Origin: Sarocladium kiliense
Lineage: Eukaryota > Ascomycota > Sordariomycetes > Hypocreales > Sarocladiaceae
NCBI GenBank assembly: GCA_030734395.1
Contig: JAUZTG010000029.1
Span: 1,984,001-2,048,000 of the forward strand
Reading direction: 5' to 3'
Length of the DNA stretch: 64,000 nt
The notes beneath the pieces are model-generated. The model saw only the letters and a program-made list of their open reading frames with translations. It made no database searches and had not been told where the DNA came from. Below, piece by piece: positions 54,573 to 64,000 of this stretch. Position 1 is the stretch's first letter. Each line of letters opens with the position of its first letter. The translations under genes and the position numbers were made by a program.

Positions 54573-54606
54573 GGGGGTTGGTGGGTGGTTAGTGGGTGGC
54601 GGCGGG
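54573..54606 (+). other. Potential G-quadruplex motif
   Basis: Four runs of three or more G (GGGGG, GGG, GGG, GGG) separated by loops of 5-8 bases, inside a GC-rich patch of the FIG1/TIP20 gap. Formation is only predicted. Confidence 0.4.
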
Positions 54607-55571
54607 AGGATGGTGGAGCTGCAGGCCCCTTCCATTTAGCGCTACAAGCTGCCTGGGGTGTGTGTCGTCAGATTAGATGAGATGTCGCTGTGTTCCACAC
54701 GTAGGAGGGAGGACAAAGATCCGAGTTAATTCTGGACATTGTCTTGACTCTGTCCTACAAAAGGAGTCGCTCCTTGCTCCCTCGAGTCCTATCACCAACG
54801 TGTGGTGCACAGTGCAAGCTGTCATTGAGCGCTCGGTCCAAAAGACACACAAAGCGACTGCTGCAATACAGCTGTTACCGCCAAGATCCTGCTTTGCTGG
54901 CCAGGATCTGCCCTCTACTGGTTGTCATGACGATTCCAGGCTTCGTGTCTGGAGCTGGTCAGTGCTGAGGAGGCTTAGATGGCAACGTATGGACAGGCGA
55001 CCGGGATGCTGCGCCTGGTTTCCTTTCATGTGGTGCGTCACAGGTAATAGGGAGTCGGCTTACCCGGGAGCTCAATCTCTTCTTACCCAGGCCAGGGAAA
55101 GCTCCAGAGCAAATATCCTGGATTTGAAAAGACATGGACAAATGACAAAGTGCATGACATCCATTTGAAATTGACAGGTGTTATTTCGTACTTCGCATTT
55201 CGTATATGGCTGACCTGTTGTGAAAGATGATGTAAACCTTCTACATTGACTTGTGCGGTACGTGTTTCTGTCCCGAGTTGCAGACCATCATGCCAACATT
55301 CACGTGGAAAGCATGCGAATTAGCAAGAGATGCTAGGAATGCCAATGCAGAAAGAAGTGAGACCAATGTAAAGGCCATCAGGAACTCATTGCACGAATGA
55401 TTGAAAAACATTTTTGTATCTGAGGGTTCTCTCATTCAGATGCTACCTTAGTTGTGACCTCAGTCCCAGTCCCTTATCGATTGCCATTCTCCCCACGTCA
55501 CCCTTTGCAAGCTCCCCAACTTCACAACCACCATCAGTCTCCAGCACGCAGGCGTCGAGGCCACAGCCACA

Positions 55572-58056
55572 ATGGCCACTATTCCAGACACATCTCCTGA
55601 GACGTCATTTGACGTTCGCGTTGCTGACTACCTTGACGACCGTCTCCAGTCTGCCCTCGACCTAGACAACCTCGACGACCTTCTCGCCAACATCGAGACG
55701 CAACGCACACAGCTCCAGTCCCAGCTCGACGATGCCGTCAAAGAGCTCGAACAGGCCCGCCGTAAGGCAGAGGGTGGCCAGGGCTCTCTCACAGCGCGCA
55801 TAGAAGACTTCAGGCAACTTCAGGACAGCATCGATACACGTGTCAAGATCGCGGCAGCGAGCGATGCGCCGTCGCAAGCCATCGCGCGACTGCAGCGTCC
55901 GATGAAGAAGGTCGAGGCTGTCGAGCTCGCGAGGAAATATCTGGTGCTCCTGAGGGATGTTGACCAGCTTCGCACGGAGACGAAGGAGCGCTTTGCCGAG
56001 GATCCCAAGGCGGCGTTGGAGCCCTACACAGCGCTGAAGCAGCTGTCATCGAATCTTCGCTCTCTGGAAGCGGGCGAGGGCCTGCATCTGGTTGACTATG
56101 TCGAGTCAGTCACTCACTCTCTATGGAATGAGATGAAAGAATCGCTGTCTGCGGAGCTTGAAGGCATTCTGAACAAGCACAAATGGCCCAAGGTCGATCC
56201 GAGCACGGAGATGGATGACGAATGGGTGGCTGCGATCGAAAAGCTCGTGGATCTCCAGGCCCCGGAAATCACGTACGCACCAGGCACCGTCTCGTTGCTA
56301 CCGTTCGACATCATGGCGCATATCTTCGTGTCAGAGTTTCGCTTCCATTTCCTTAGCGACAAGCGTACGAGCGATCCCCAGGCCATCGGTTCTCATTGCT
56401 TCCCGTGGTTCGTTTCTCTTATTGAAAAGTGGGAGGACTTCTTCCGCGATAACCTCTCTCATCTTCTGGCCGCCGAATTCTTCGAGACCCCTCTCTCTAC
56501 GAGTGCCGTTTACGTCGACCCTGTCTGTGCGTTCATCACCGCGATGCTGCCAGTCATGCGCGAGAAAGTCTCCGATTCTGTTTCGAAAGCTGTACAGAGT
56601 CCTTCGTTCTTGAGTAGCTTGATCTCGCAACTCATGACGTTTGACGAGACGCTCCGTACCAAGTTCGGATACGATGGCGGAGACGCAGAGAACGGGTGGG
56701 CAGGACTTACAACAGAGGTGTTGGACGAGCACTTCGACGCTTGGTTTCAGGCCGAGAAAGATTTCGCAGCAGAGCGCTTTCGGACGATTATGTCTGCCCA
56801 GGATGCCCATAATATCGACTACAACTACACGACGGATGGCAGGATGAAACCAACGTTTGCTGCTATTCGAATCACTGATCTCCTGAGATCCTTGACGAAT
56901 CAGTATAACCGCGTCCGCAAATTCAGGCATAAGATCCGTTTCCTTATAGGCATTCAGCTGGATATTTTGGACGAGTACCATGACCGTTTGCGTGGCTCTC
57001 TAGAGGCTTACCAGGCCGCCACCTCGACGTTGGGCAGGACACTTCATGGCGTGAGTAAGGACCAGCTGGCTATGTTGGAGGGTACGGGAGCCCTGGAGAC
57101 ACTGTGCAAGGTCCTGGGCAGCTCCGACCATATCGTCAATCATCTGCAAGATTGGGGCAACGAAGATGTAAGAACACCCACAAGCTTCATTCGTCGGTAT
57201 TGCTAATCCTTGCTCAGTTCTTCGTGTCCCTGTGGGATGAATTGCAGGCCCGTGCTGCGAAACGTAGCAGTGGTGCTAGCTTCACCGGTAACATGAGCTA
57301 TGACGATGTTAAAGGACGGACCTCATCGTCGGTAGGTATCGAAGAGGATGGTGGCTTGTTTGACGAGACCATATCTGCCTATAGCATGCGGCGCAAGGGT
57401 GCTCAGGACCTGCTTGTCCGGGCCTTGGACGCTGCGCACTCAAAGGCGCTCCGCGGATACGTCAGTCGAGTCCAATGGACGACAATCGGAGACAGTGCGT
57501 TGCTGGGTATGTTTCTCTGAAGCAGTGTCGCAGGAGCATGCTAACCGCCTCAACAGATGATCCCTCACAACTTACCATCAGCCCAGAACTCGATCAGCCT
57601 TTGCTCGTCTTGCGACGAAACCTCGAATTCCTCGTCAAAGCCGTATCGACCGCTTGCTACCGTCGCATCTGGCGCGAAGCACTCGGGAAGGTCCAAGACC
57701 AGCTCTGGCACGATGTTCTTGTCAGGCAGACCTTTTCCACCTTTGGCGCGGCGCAATTCGCGCGCGACGTGGCTGCCATCTTCGCACTTATTGACCGCTT
57801 CATCCCTCATGGGTCCGCTGCATTGGAGACTCTCTCCGAGGGTGTTCGGCTGCTTAATCTACCAGCTGAGGCCGAGGCAGCTGTGGAGGGCGGAGAAGCT
57901 GGGATGACACTGAAGGAGGCGAGTGATCGCGTGTTTGTGGACAATGATGAAGCGAGAGCGGTGTTGGAGGAGTTACAGCTGCAGGCTCTCACACCCGCCA
58001 ATGCGAGACTGATCTTGCAGAAACGAGTTGAGAACAGTGAGAATGTCGGCTGGTAG
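55572..58056 (+). CDS. TIP20: RINT1/Tip20 family vesicle-tethering protein
   Basis: Subunit of the Dsl1 complex, which captures Golgi-derived COPI vesicles at the ER. Exons 55572-57167, 57218-57506 and 57557-58056 give 794 residues, near the RINT1/Tip20 length. An N-terminal coiled coil (NLDDLLANIETQRTQLQSQL) precedes the helical-rod domain. Family segments include LLPFDIMAHIFVSEFRFHFL, FPWFVSLIEKWEDFFRDNL, FDETLRTKFGYDG, KFRHKIRFLIGIQLDILDEY and DDPSQLTISPELDQPLLVLR. The C-terminal part KEASDRVFVDNDEARAVLEE completes the fold. Introns are 50 nt each. It is transcribed toward the carrier gene, with 238 bases between their stops. Confidence 0.9.
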
Positions 58057-58294
58057 CTGCTTAATTTTGGGCTTTCAAGGGAGATAGCTTCCATATAGAA
58101 TCATGTATATGGCACAGTACTTGCTGTCTATAGAGTCGCACTTGATTCCCAATACTGTTTCCTAGCGCCGTGGAGGTTGCCCCTGGATTCGGCCACATGG
58201 CAAAATCTTATGTTGAATCATCCACCTATCACCACACACTCTTCCCGCCTATCTATATGCTCTTACGCTTTAGCCCATGCAATCCGCTCATGCT

Positions 58295-59336
58295 CTAGTT
58301 AATGGCCCGCATTACTAGCTCGACAGTGGCAAACGTGCCAGCGCTCACAGGCATAGCCCTCAGCAGGGTCGGTCCAATTCCCTTGACGAACCCACCCATA
58401 CCCTCAGCGCGGAATGTCTTGGCAAAGCAATCCCTCATGGACTTGTACTTCTGCTTCTCGCCAAAGCCATCCGTCTGCATCTTGCTCTTGACCACATCGA
58501 AGGGGTAGCTAGATAGCCAGAGAACTTCACCAGCAAGACCACCGTAGAATGCGATCTTGTAGGGAGGGATGTCCTTGCGGTCGATGCCGTTTCGTCGTGC
58601 GTCGGAGTTCATCATGTATTCGAAGGATGTGAACCATGCACCGTAGGCAAACGCCTCACGCCAAATAGTCACCGCCTCGCCGCGGTAGATACCCGGGAGG
58701 ATACCACCGGCTTGAGCGCCGAGCTTGCGCACGCAGTCAATTGGGCCATTGTAGAGCTTGCCCGCTCCATGAGGCTGACTCTGAAGGCGAATGCGAACGT
58801 GCTCGATGGGGCCGGAGAGCACAGAGTTGGAGATACCAGCGAAGGCACCGGCGGCGAAGAATTGAGGGTAGCTGAGGTCGGGGGAGGAGGAGGATGACGA
58901 GGAGGCATTGCGGCTCTCGAGGAAGCGGCGGGCTTGGTGGTAAGCGCCGAACTGAATTGAGACACAGGCGCCAATGCCGATGAGGGGTGTGAGTGTGCCC
59001 TTGTAGAATGCAAGGGCACCTTCGTTCTTGTAGATGGAAGTGGCGGCGTCAAGGGCTGAGGAGTATTGTGTCGTGGTTTGAAGGCGGACCTTGACGATGT
59101 CGAACGGCTGGCCTATCGAGATATTAGATTCGAACATCTCTGCCAGCAAAAGAGCCTGAAGCTGGCTCCGCGATCATCCTTGGGAGCTCTGAGAGAGAGC
59201 CCACGATCTCCAACAGAGAAGGCTACTCACCGATCAAAACCTGCGCGATTCCTCCCACAGCGCCAGAGAACAGATCCTTGGCCGTCTGCAGAGCACCGCC
59301 CGCAGGCTGCTCAAACTCAGCCTCTGTTGCGCCCAT
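58295..59336 (-). CDS. Mitochondrial carrier protein, Ymc1/Ymc2-like
   Basis: Inner-membrane solute carrier (SLC25 family). Exons 59336-59231 and 59112-58295 give 307 residues, with three repeats of about 100 residues. The signature PxDxxK occurs as PFDIVKVRLQ, as the altered PIEHVRIRLQ and as PFDVVKSKMQ. Repeat 1 runs into FYKGTLTPLIGIGACVSIQF, very similar to yeast Ymc1/Ymc2, which are linked to glutamate/glycine metabolism. The carnitine carrier branch is the main alternative. A poly-serine stretch in the loop after helix 2 is unusual. The 118-nt intron splits the first signature right before GQPFD. Confidence 0.88.
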
Positions 59337-59764
59337 TGTGCAATCCTTCGCCAACAAAGTACTCGTCTCAAGCCTCCGAGCGCAAACTGCAAGGTTGTCC
59401 CTGGACGGAAGCCCCTCCCTCCAGTCAACTGCTCACTCTGCGGGGTATGGTGTCAATTGACTATCGCGAGCTTCGTAGCCTGAGCAAAATGCTAAAGAGA
59501 GACGACCGGTAGGAAGTGAGAAGCGGTGAATGCAGAATGACTGGGAGACCGGGTGCGCAGCATGTGCGAGCAACAATGTTTGTATGGCGTGCTTTATCAA
59601 TTGTGTCTTGGTGGCTGATAAGCTTGCTCCGATATCCGGCGCGGGCGACCGGCATCCGTGTACCGGGAATATGCACATAGCGCAGTATCAACTTGACGTA
59701 CTCCAGACCGATTCTATTGAACTTGTGCTTGAGATAAAGTAGCGATTGAGCTAAGCTAGCTGCT
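59337..59764. other. Intergenic region, carrier promoter and COG3 3' flank
   Basis: 428 bases. No gene seen. Confidence 0.45.
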
Positions 59765-62280
59765 TCAATATCGCTTCACTCCCTGTTTTCCGTCCTGTAT
59801 ATCGCTCTGGGCCTGCGCGTTCATCTCAATGGCTTCCTTGAGTTTCGCCTTGACCTCTTGCTGGTTGCTAAACGCCGTCTCGAGAATCGTATCCAGCTGA
59901 GCTTCTATCTTCGCAATCGGCTTGACACCCGTCTTCCTGGCTCTCGAATCATTGATGAGCGATCCCCAGCGTTTTGTGAAAGCATAGATCGATTGTCTGA
60001 GGAGCTCATCAAGCTGCTCATTCATGTCCTCCACAGTCAGCGTCTTTGCCGTAACGGTTGGTGCTGTAGCGCCTCCCCGCGACCAGAAAGAGCCGCCGAT
60101 CATATTGCCAAAGAAGCCGACCCAGTTTTGCGGACTAAGCGTGTCCCATATCTGACTGAAGTGTTGCATCGAGGCTGCCTGGCTACGGATATCACCAATC
60201 TCAAGCGACACAAGTTCATTTTTGATGATGAGCAGGTTCTTCACCATGAACAGGTCTGGGTCTGTGTCAGACTTGATGGACTTGATACGTGCCTCGGCTC
60301 GCTGCAGAACTTGGATGGTCTCCCGCATGATGCTGAATACAACGGAGCTATTTTGTGACTGCTAAGCTGTTAGCAACTTGGGAACCCGGGCACCACAGTA
60401 TGGCACATACCGAACGATCTTTGGGCATAGACTGATCGAACATAACGAGAAGCTCCATAGCGCGCTTCACCAGTGGAAAGGCATTGGAAGACGAAAGACC
60501 GCCCTCGACAGGCCCGATCTTAAGATCGCTGTCCTGTGCAACAGCCTTTGAGATAGACTTTGAGATCTCTGCATCGAACGCATTATCTGTGAAGGGCCAG
60601 AGATGCTCAACAAGGAGGCGTGCTGCATATTCTCGGCTCTTAGCTTGAAACGGTGACTCGTCATCATCATTGTCAGGCAGGGAGTATTCACTAGAGAGCC
60701 ATCCAACGACATTGCAGATTGTTTGTAGGTCACGGGCTTGTAAAGTCGACTGTAAGTTGGTCGCCAATGGGGAGATATTGCCAGGGTGCGCCATCGTCGT
60801 GTTGATAGCCTTGAGCTTCTGGTAGACAGTTTCGGGGTCTTGACTCCATAGGGGTTCGACGCTGAAAATCTTGAGGAACAGCCCGTCTTCATTGTATATC
60901 CGCTCGAAGCTCTGCTTGATGAAGTTCCTGCATGCCGTCTCGACAGATAAACTCTTAACTTCTTTCTGGAAGTCCTCAACGTCGTTTTGCGTCATAGGCT
61001 TAAGGTCACGATCCCTCGTAGTGAACCATGCGTGGAATATGTTGGATGTTGAGATGGCATACGTGGGCGTCGTATCTGTGGGCTTCCCAACTGGCCTACC
61101 GTACTGATCGTAGGCACGCCGAACGGTCTTGTGGATATTGGGAATCAGGTGGTAAGAGTTCATCATGAGCTCCTCGAAACGACCGTATGCCAAAGCATGG
61201 CGCGCCGACTCCGAATGGTTGACACTGACTTGCCGACCAATATCCGATGAAATTTTGTTGAGCTTGGTGGTGAAGCCATGATCCAACAGGTGGAGTGCCT
61301 TGGTGAGTAAAGCATTGTAACGTGCAGAGTAAGTCTCTCTGTCACGATAGTTCTCCTGCATCATGAGTTAGCACTTGGTTCGATACGAGATACCTCTAGA
61401 CATACATGGCTGTTCATGAATACGATGCATGCATCAATGTTGTCGATCATATCGCCAAAGCTCTCGTCATCCACCATTTTGCTTGCGCCTGGGGCATTGA
61501 GCCTGCGCGTGGCATTGTCAAGGTACTCGTAGTAGTGAAGATCCGTTCCAACATCATGCGCAAGCTTCTCAAGCCGCCGTTGTTCGTCGAGAAGATTCTC
61601 ACACTGCGATTGAAACGAGGAAGTTTGTGCTTCCACTGCTTTGAACGAGTCGGCCAGAGATGTGAGCAGCTTCAGTGTAGAGTTGGCATCGTCTATCAAG
61701 CCGTCTAGATGACGCTCTGTGAGTGCGAGCTGGTCGCGATAGAGCCTTCGGAAGGTCAGGGAGATACTGCGCCGGGTTCGGGAGAACAACATACATGTAC
61801 TCCTGCTGGCTGGTGTCGAGCAGCTCAGTTTCTGATATGCGCGGTCTCGATGCGGACTTTTGACGAGCGTAGCGGGTATCGTCAGCCTTGTCACTGAGTA
61901 GCAGAGCATCCCAGTTGCGGTCTTTCTTAAACGCCCTTTTCCGTCTCCGGCCATCCTTGTGCAGCTGAGCGCGTACAACGTGGTAGAAATCGGAATAGGA
62001 GGCTGCTCGTCTCAAAACCTCGGGTTCTGGTGGGCCTGAGACCTGCTCAACATCTTCGTATACATTCTCGAGCGGCTCGACGATATCGACTTGGTGGGAC
62101 GTTCCCTGCAACACGATGTCAGCAACTGCGATGAGGTCTATGAGGAGTGGCATCGAGTCTGCGCACATTGGGTTGCTGAAGCAATGATTCCTTTCGTCGG
62201 TGGCCACGGCCTTGGTTGCTCCCAGAGACAGGCCTCGCCTGCTGGTCAGGAACCAAGCTATACCAGCCGTCCTCGTACAT
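59765..62280 (-). CDS. COG3: Conserved oligomeric Golgi complex subunit 3
   Basis: Sec34/Cog3, part of the COG tether for retrograde intra-Golgi traffic. Five exons (62280-62167, 62105-61795, 61745-61406, 61355-60411, 60358-59765) give 767 residues. The N-terminus MYEDGWYSLVPD is followed by RRKESLLQQPNG across intron 1. The Sec34 domain is clear: LYRDQLALTERHLDGLIDDA, ADSFKAVEAQTSSFQSQCEN and YYEYLDNATRRLNAPG. The C-terminal half has SFWSRGGATAPTVTAKTLTV and a long helix near the end. Each junction keeps phase, and introns are 49-61 nt. The two conserved boxes are separated by a basic KDGRRRKRAFKKDR stretch. Divergent from FMP25. Confidence 0.92.
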
Positions 62281-62802
62281 ATTCTCACGCGCAAGGCACA
62301 GTCGTGGCTCGCGTATAGCTCGGTCAGCTAAGCTTCCAGAAAGTGAAGCTCATGAAGCAACGTGGAGGGGAGGCGTTGGCGGGGACGGAGAGTTGTGGCT
62401 CCGAGTGCCGCTGTGGCCAGTGGGAAGAGTGCTGAAGCGACGTTGTCATCAGTGGACATGTGCACCAACACGGGGGCGGCATGCAGCACATGTACAGTGG
62501 GGTCCATCGCTGGGATAGTGACAAGTGGGGACTTCATAGCGGGAGGAAATATGGGGCCGCCCTCGAGCTACAGCAGCTTGGAGTCGAAGCTCAAAAGGCT
62601 AAGCTCATGCCTGCGAACGACGTAGCTTTTGCATTACCTCACGACATTTGGGGCCTGCTCTCAACTACATTTCATCGGCAGCACCGGCTGAAGCCAGAGA
62701 AAGACAACGTATAAGGCGATTCTCACAGTCAAGGCGACGCTCAACACTTGACAAAGCACTTCTCCTCGCCTACGACGGGCACATGAGCATCCTCATCCCA
62801 TC
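62281..62802. other. Divergent promoter of COG3 and FMP25
   Basis: 522 bases between starts. Short frames only; nothing convincing. Confidence 0.45.
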
Positions 62803-64000
62803 ATGAACGTCCCTCAGTCTGGACTTAGGCGGGCAACGACCCTGACCTCTTCCGTCTCTATCTCGTCTCGCGCCGCCCGGCGCCAGTGGGCTCGTAATTC
62901 CAGCAATTCGGCACCTCAGCAGCCTCGCCGAGGTGGTGGTCGAACTGTTGGTCTGCTGACGGTGTTCGGTGCAGCGGCAGCCGGTGCCTACTTTTATCCT
63001 CAGATCAAGCAATGGGCTCGTGAGGATGAACGACCTGTGCAGAAAGGAAAGAAGGCAGATGAGCCAGCCAAGGCGGTTCTAGAGTTTGAGAAGCCGAGGA
63101 AGGCTCCTGTTTCAAAGGAGGACAATCGAGACCTGATCAGTTCTCAGCATCTGCAGGTCAAGAAGAGCTGGGAACACCCGGGAGTCTACGCCTGGGGGTC
63201 GAATGTCGGAAAAGTCATTGACCCCGACACCAACGACAAATATGTCAAGCAACCCAGACGCGTTCCATTCTTCGACGACCAGCTTCTCCGCGACTTGAAG
63301 CTCACAGCTGACTTCGGCGCCGCCGTGACTGAGAAGGGTGATCTGGTGCAATGGGGACTCGGCTTCTCCAAGGCAGATCCTAAACCCGTGGCCACCCTTA
63401 TCGGACGAGACATCACCAAGATTGACGTTTCAGCGGATCGCATCCTGGCTCTGACCAGAAGCGGCCAAGTTCTTTCGATCCCATCTTCACGAGACGATCA
63501 AGAAGGTGGCGTGAAGGCCGAGAACACGGGAAGCTCTTGGTCTTTATGGAGCGGCTCTGGCGGCAAGGAGAAGATCAGCTTCCGGGATTTGACACCAAAG
63601 AACCTCTCCCGGGGCGAGAAAGTGACAGATGTCAAGAGTGGTCAGGAGCATTGCCTCATGCTTACTTCTGCCGGACGTGTCTTCTCCGCCGCCTCCAGCG
63701 CAGCAGATTTTCCTTCGAAGGGACAGATGGGTATCCCAGGCTTGACATGGGCTACGAGACCTCAGGGCCCGTACGATCAAGCCCACGAGGTAGCTACCCT
63801 TCGCGGTTTCAATGCCCAACAGATTGCTGCTGGTGACCATCATTCTTTGGTCCTCGATAACACGGGCCGGGTGTTCTCATTCGGCGACAACACATTCGGA
63901 CAACTTGGCTTTGAGGCTGAGAGTGGATTCAACATCGACACGCCGACTATGGTCGCAGTCAACAAGCTTTACAATGGCACAGGCTTGGTTCCGAAAGTGA
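62803..64000 (+). CDS. FMP25: Mitochondrial RCC1-repeat protein Fmp25 (partial, 3' end off window)
   Basis: Inner-membrane protein needed in yeast for assembly of the respiratory bc1 complex. The frame is open from the ATG at 62803 to the right edge, 399 codons. The first 40 residues are Arg/Ser-rich with no acidic residue (SVSISSRAARRQWARNS), a typical presequence, followed by a hydrophobic segment (TVGLLTVFGAAAAGAYFY). RCC1-type blades are visible in GVYAWGSNVGKVIDPD, DLVQWGLGFSK and SLVLDNTGRVFSFGDNTFGQ. The C-terminal repeats lie beyond the window. No intron is evident in the visible part. Confidence 0.88.
   Translation, partial: MNVPQSGLRRATTLTSSVSISSRAARRQWARNSSNSAPQQPRRGGGRTVGLLTVFGAAAAGAYFYPQIKQWAREDERPVQKGKKADEPAKAVLEFEKPRKAPVSKEDNRDLISSQHLQVKKSWEHPGVYAWGSNVGKVIDPDTNDKYVKQPRRVPFFDDQLLRDLKLTADFGAAVTEKGDLVQWGLGFSKADPKPVATLIGRDITKIDVSADRILALTRSGQVLSIPSSRDDQEGGVKAENTGSSWSLWSGSGGKEKISFRDLTPKNLSRGEKVTDVKSGQEHCLMLTSAGRVFSAASSAADFPSKGQMGIPGLTWATRPQGPYDQAHEVATLRGFNAQQIAAGDHHSLVLDNTGRVFSFGDNTFGQLGFEAESGFNIDTPTMVAVNKLYNGTGLVPKV

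Larger units (their letters stand above)
53757..55571. other. Divergent intergenic region between FIG1 and TIP20
   Basis: 1.8 kb, the longest gap. It contains a short minus-strand ORF (53863-54201, listed separately) and a G-run cluster near 54573. A 163-codon plus-strand frame at 54677 has no recognisable features. The last 150 bases are CT-rich and probably TIP20 leader. Confidence 0.5.

Noticed and set aside
54677..55168. 163-codon plus-strand frame in the FIG1/TIP20 gap
   Set aside because: Composition is Cys/Trp/Arg-rich and irregular, with no signal peptide, domain or convincing promoter. Likely chance.

Overview
This is a gene-dense piece of a filamentous ascomycete (Pezizomycotina) nuclear genome. 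The basis is: short 45-80 nt GT-AG introns with CTAAC/CTGAC branch points, intergenic gaps of a few hundred bases, and fungus-specific families (Fig1, the bZIP/DUF3425 family, a BCK1-type MAPKKK, GH5_12 steryl glucosidase). The class cannot be fixed from sequence alone; Dothideomycetes is only a guess. I model 27 genes with about 52 introns by hand-joining reading frames at splice sites. No tRNA, rRNA, transposon or CRISPR array was found.

Layout. 1-28 kb is mostly housekeeping: mitochondrial ribosomal protein uS2m, a CBS/PB1 tail-anchored protein, a Swi5/Ace2-type zinc-finger regulator, chaperonin subunit CCT6, Tsr4, eIF3k, DNA ligase I, a tiny membrane protein, AP-1 beta, BolA2, a NIF3-like protein, Vps51, Rmi1 and Ski3. 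28-38 kb is sparser and accessory in character: a DUF1993 protein, a zipper-less bZIP/DUF3425 factor, a short-chain dehydrogenase, an 86-residue disordered orphan and an 11-exon sugar porter. Several of these have clear TATA boxes and one has a perfect CRE palindrome. 38-64 kb returns to conserved genes: steryl-beta-glucosidase, the cell-wall-integrity MAPKKK BCK1, a GH47 alpha-mannosidase, the mating/calcium protein Fig1, Tip20, a mitochondrial carrier, Cog3, and the start of the mitochondrial RCC1-repeat protein Fmp25, which runs off the right edge.

How the genes relate. Many are divergent pairs sharing short promoters (eIF3k/LIG1, BolA2/NIF3, VPS51/RMI1, COG3/FMP25). One subunit from each of three related tethering complexes (Vps51 of GARP, Tip20 of Dsl1, Cog3 of COG) plus AP-1 beta lie within 46 kb, which is notable but may be chance. 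I see no clear new multi-gene system. The best candidates for something undescribed are the small genes: a 52-residue membrane protein whose start codon sits alone in its first coding exon, an 86-residue CRE/TATA-driven orphan, and a short secretory-looking ORF with Kex2-type dibasic sites beside FIG1.
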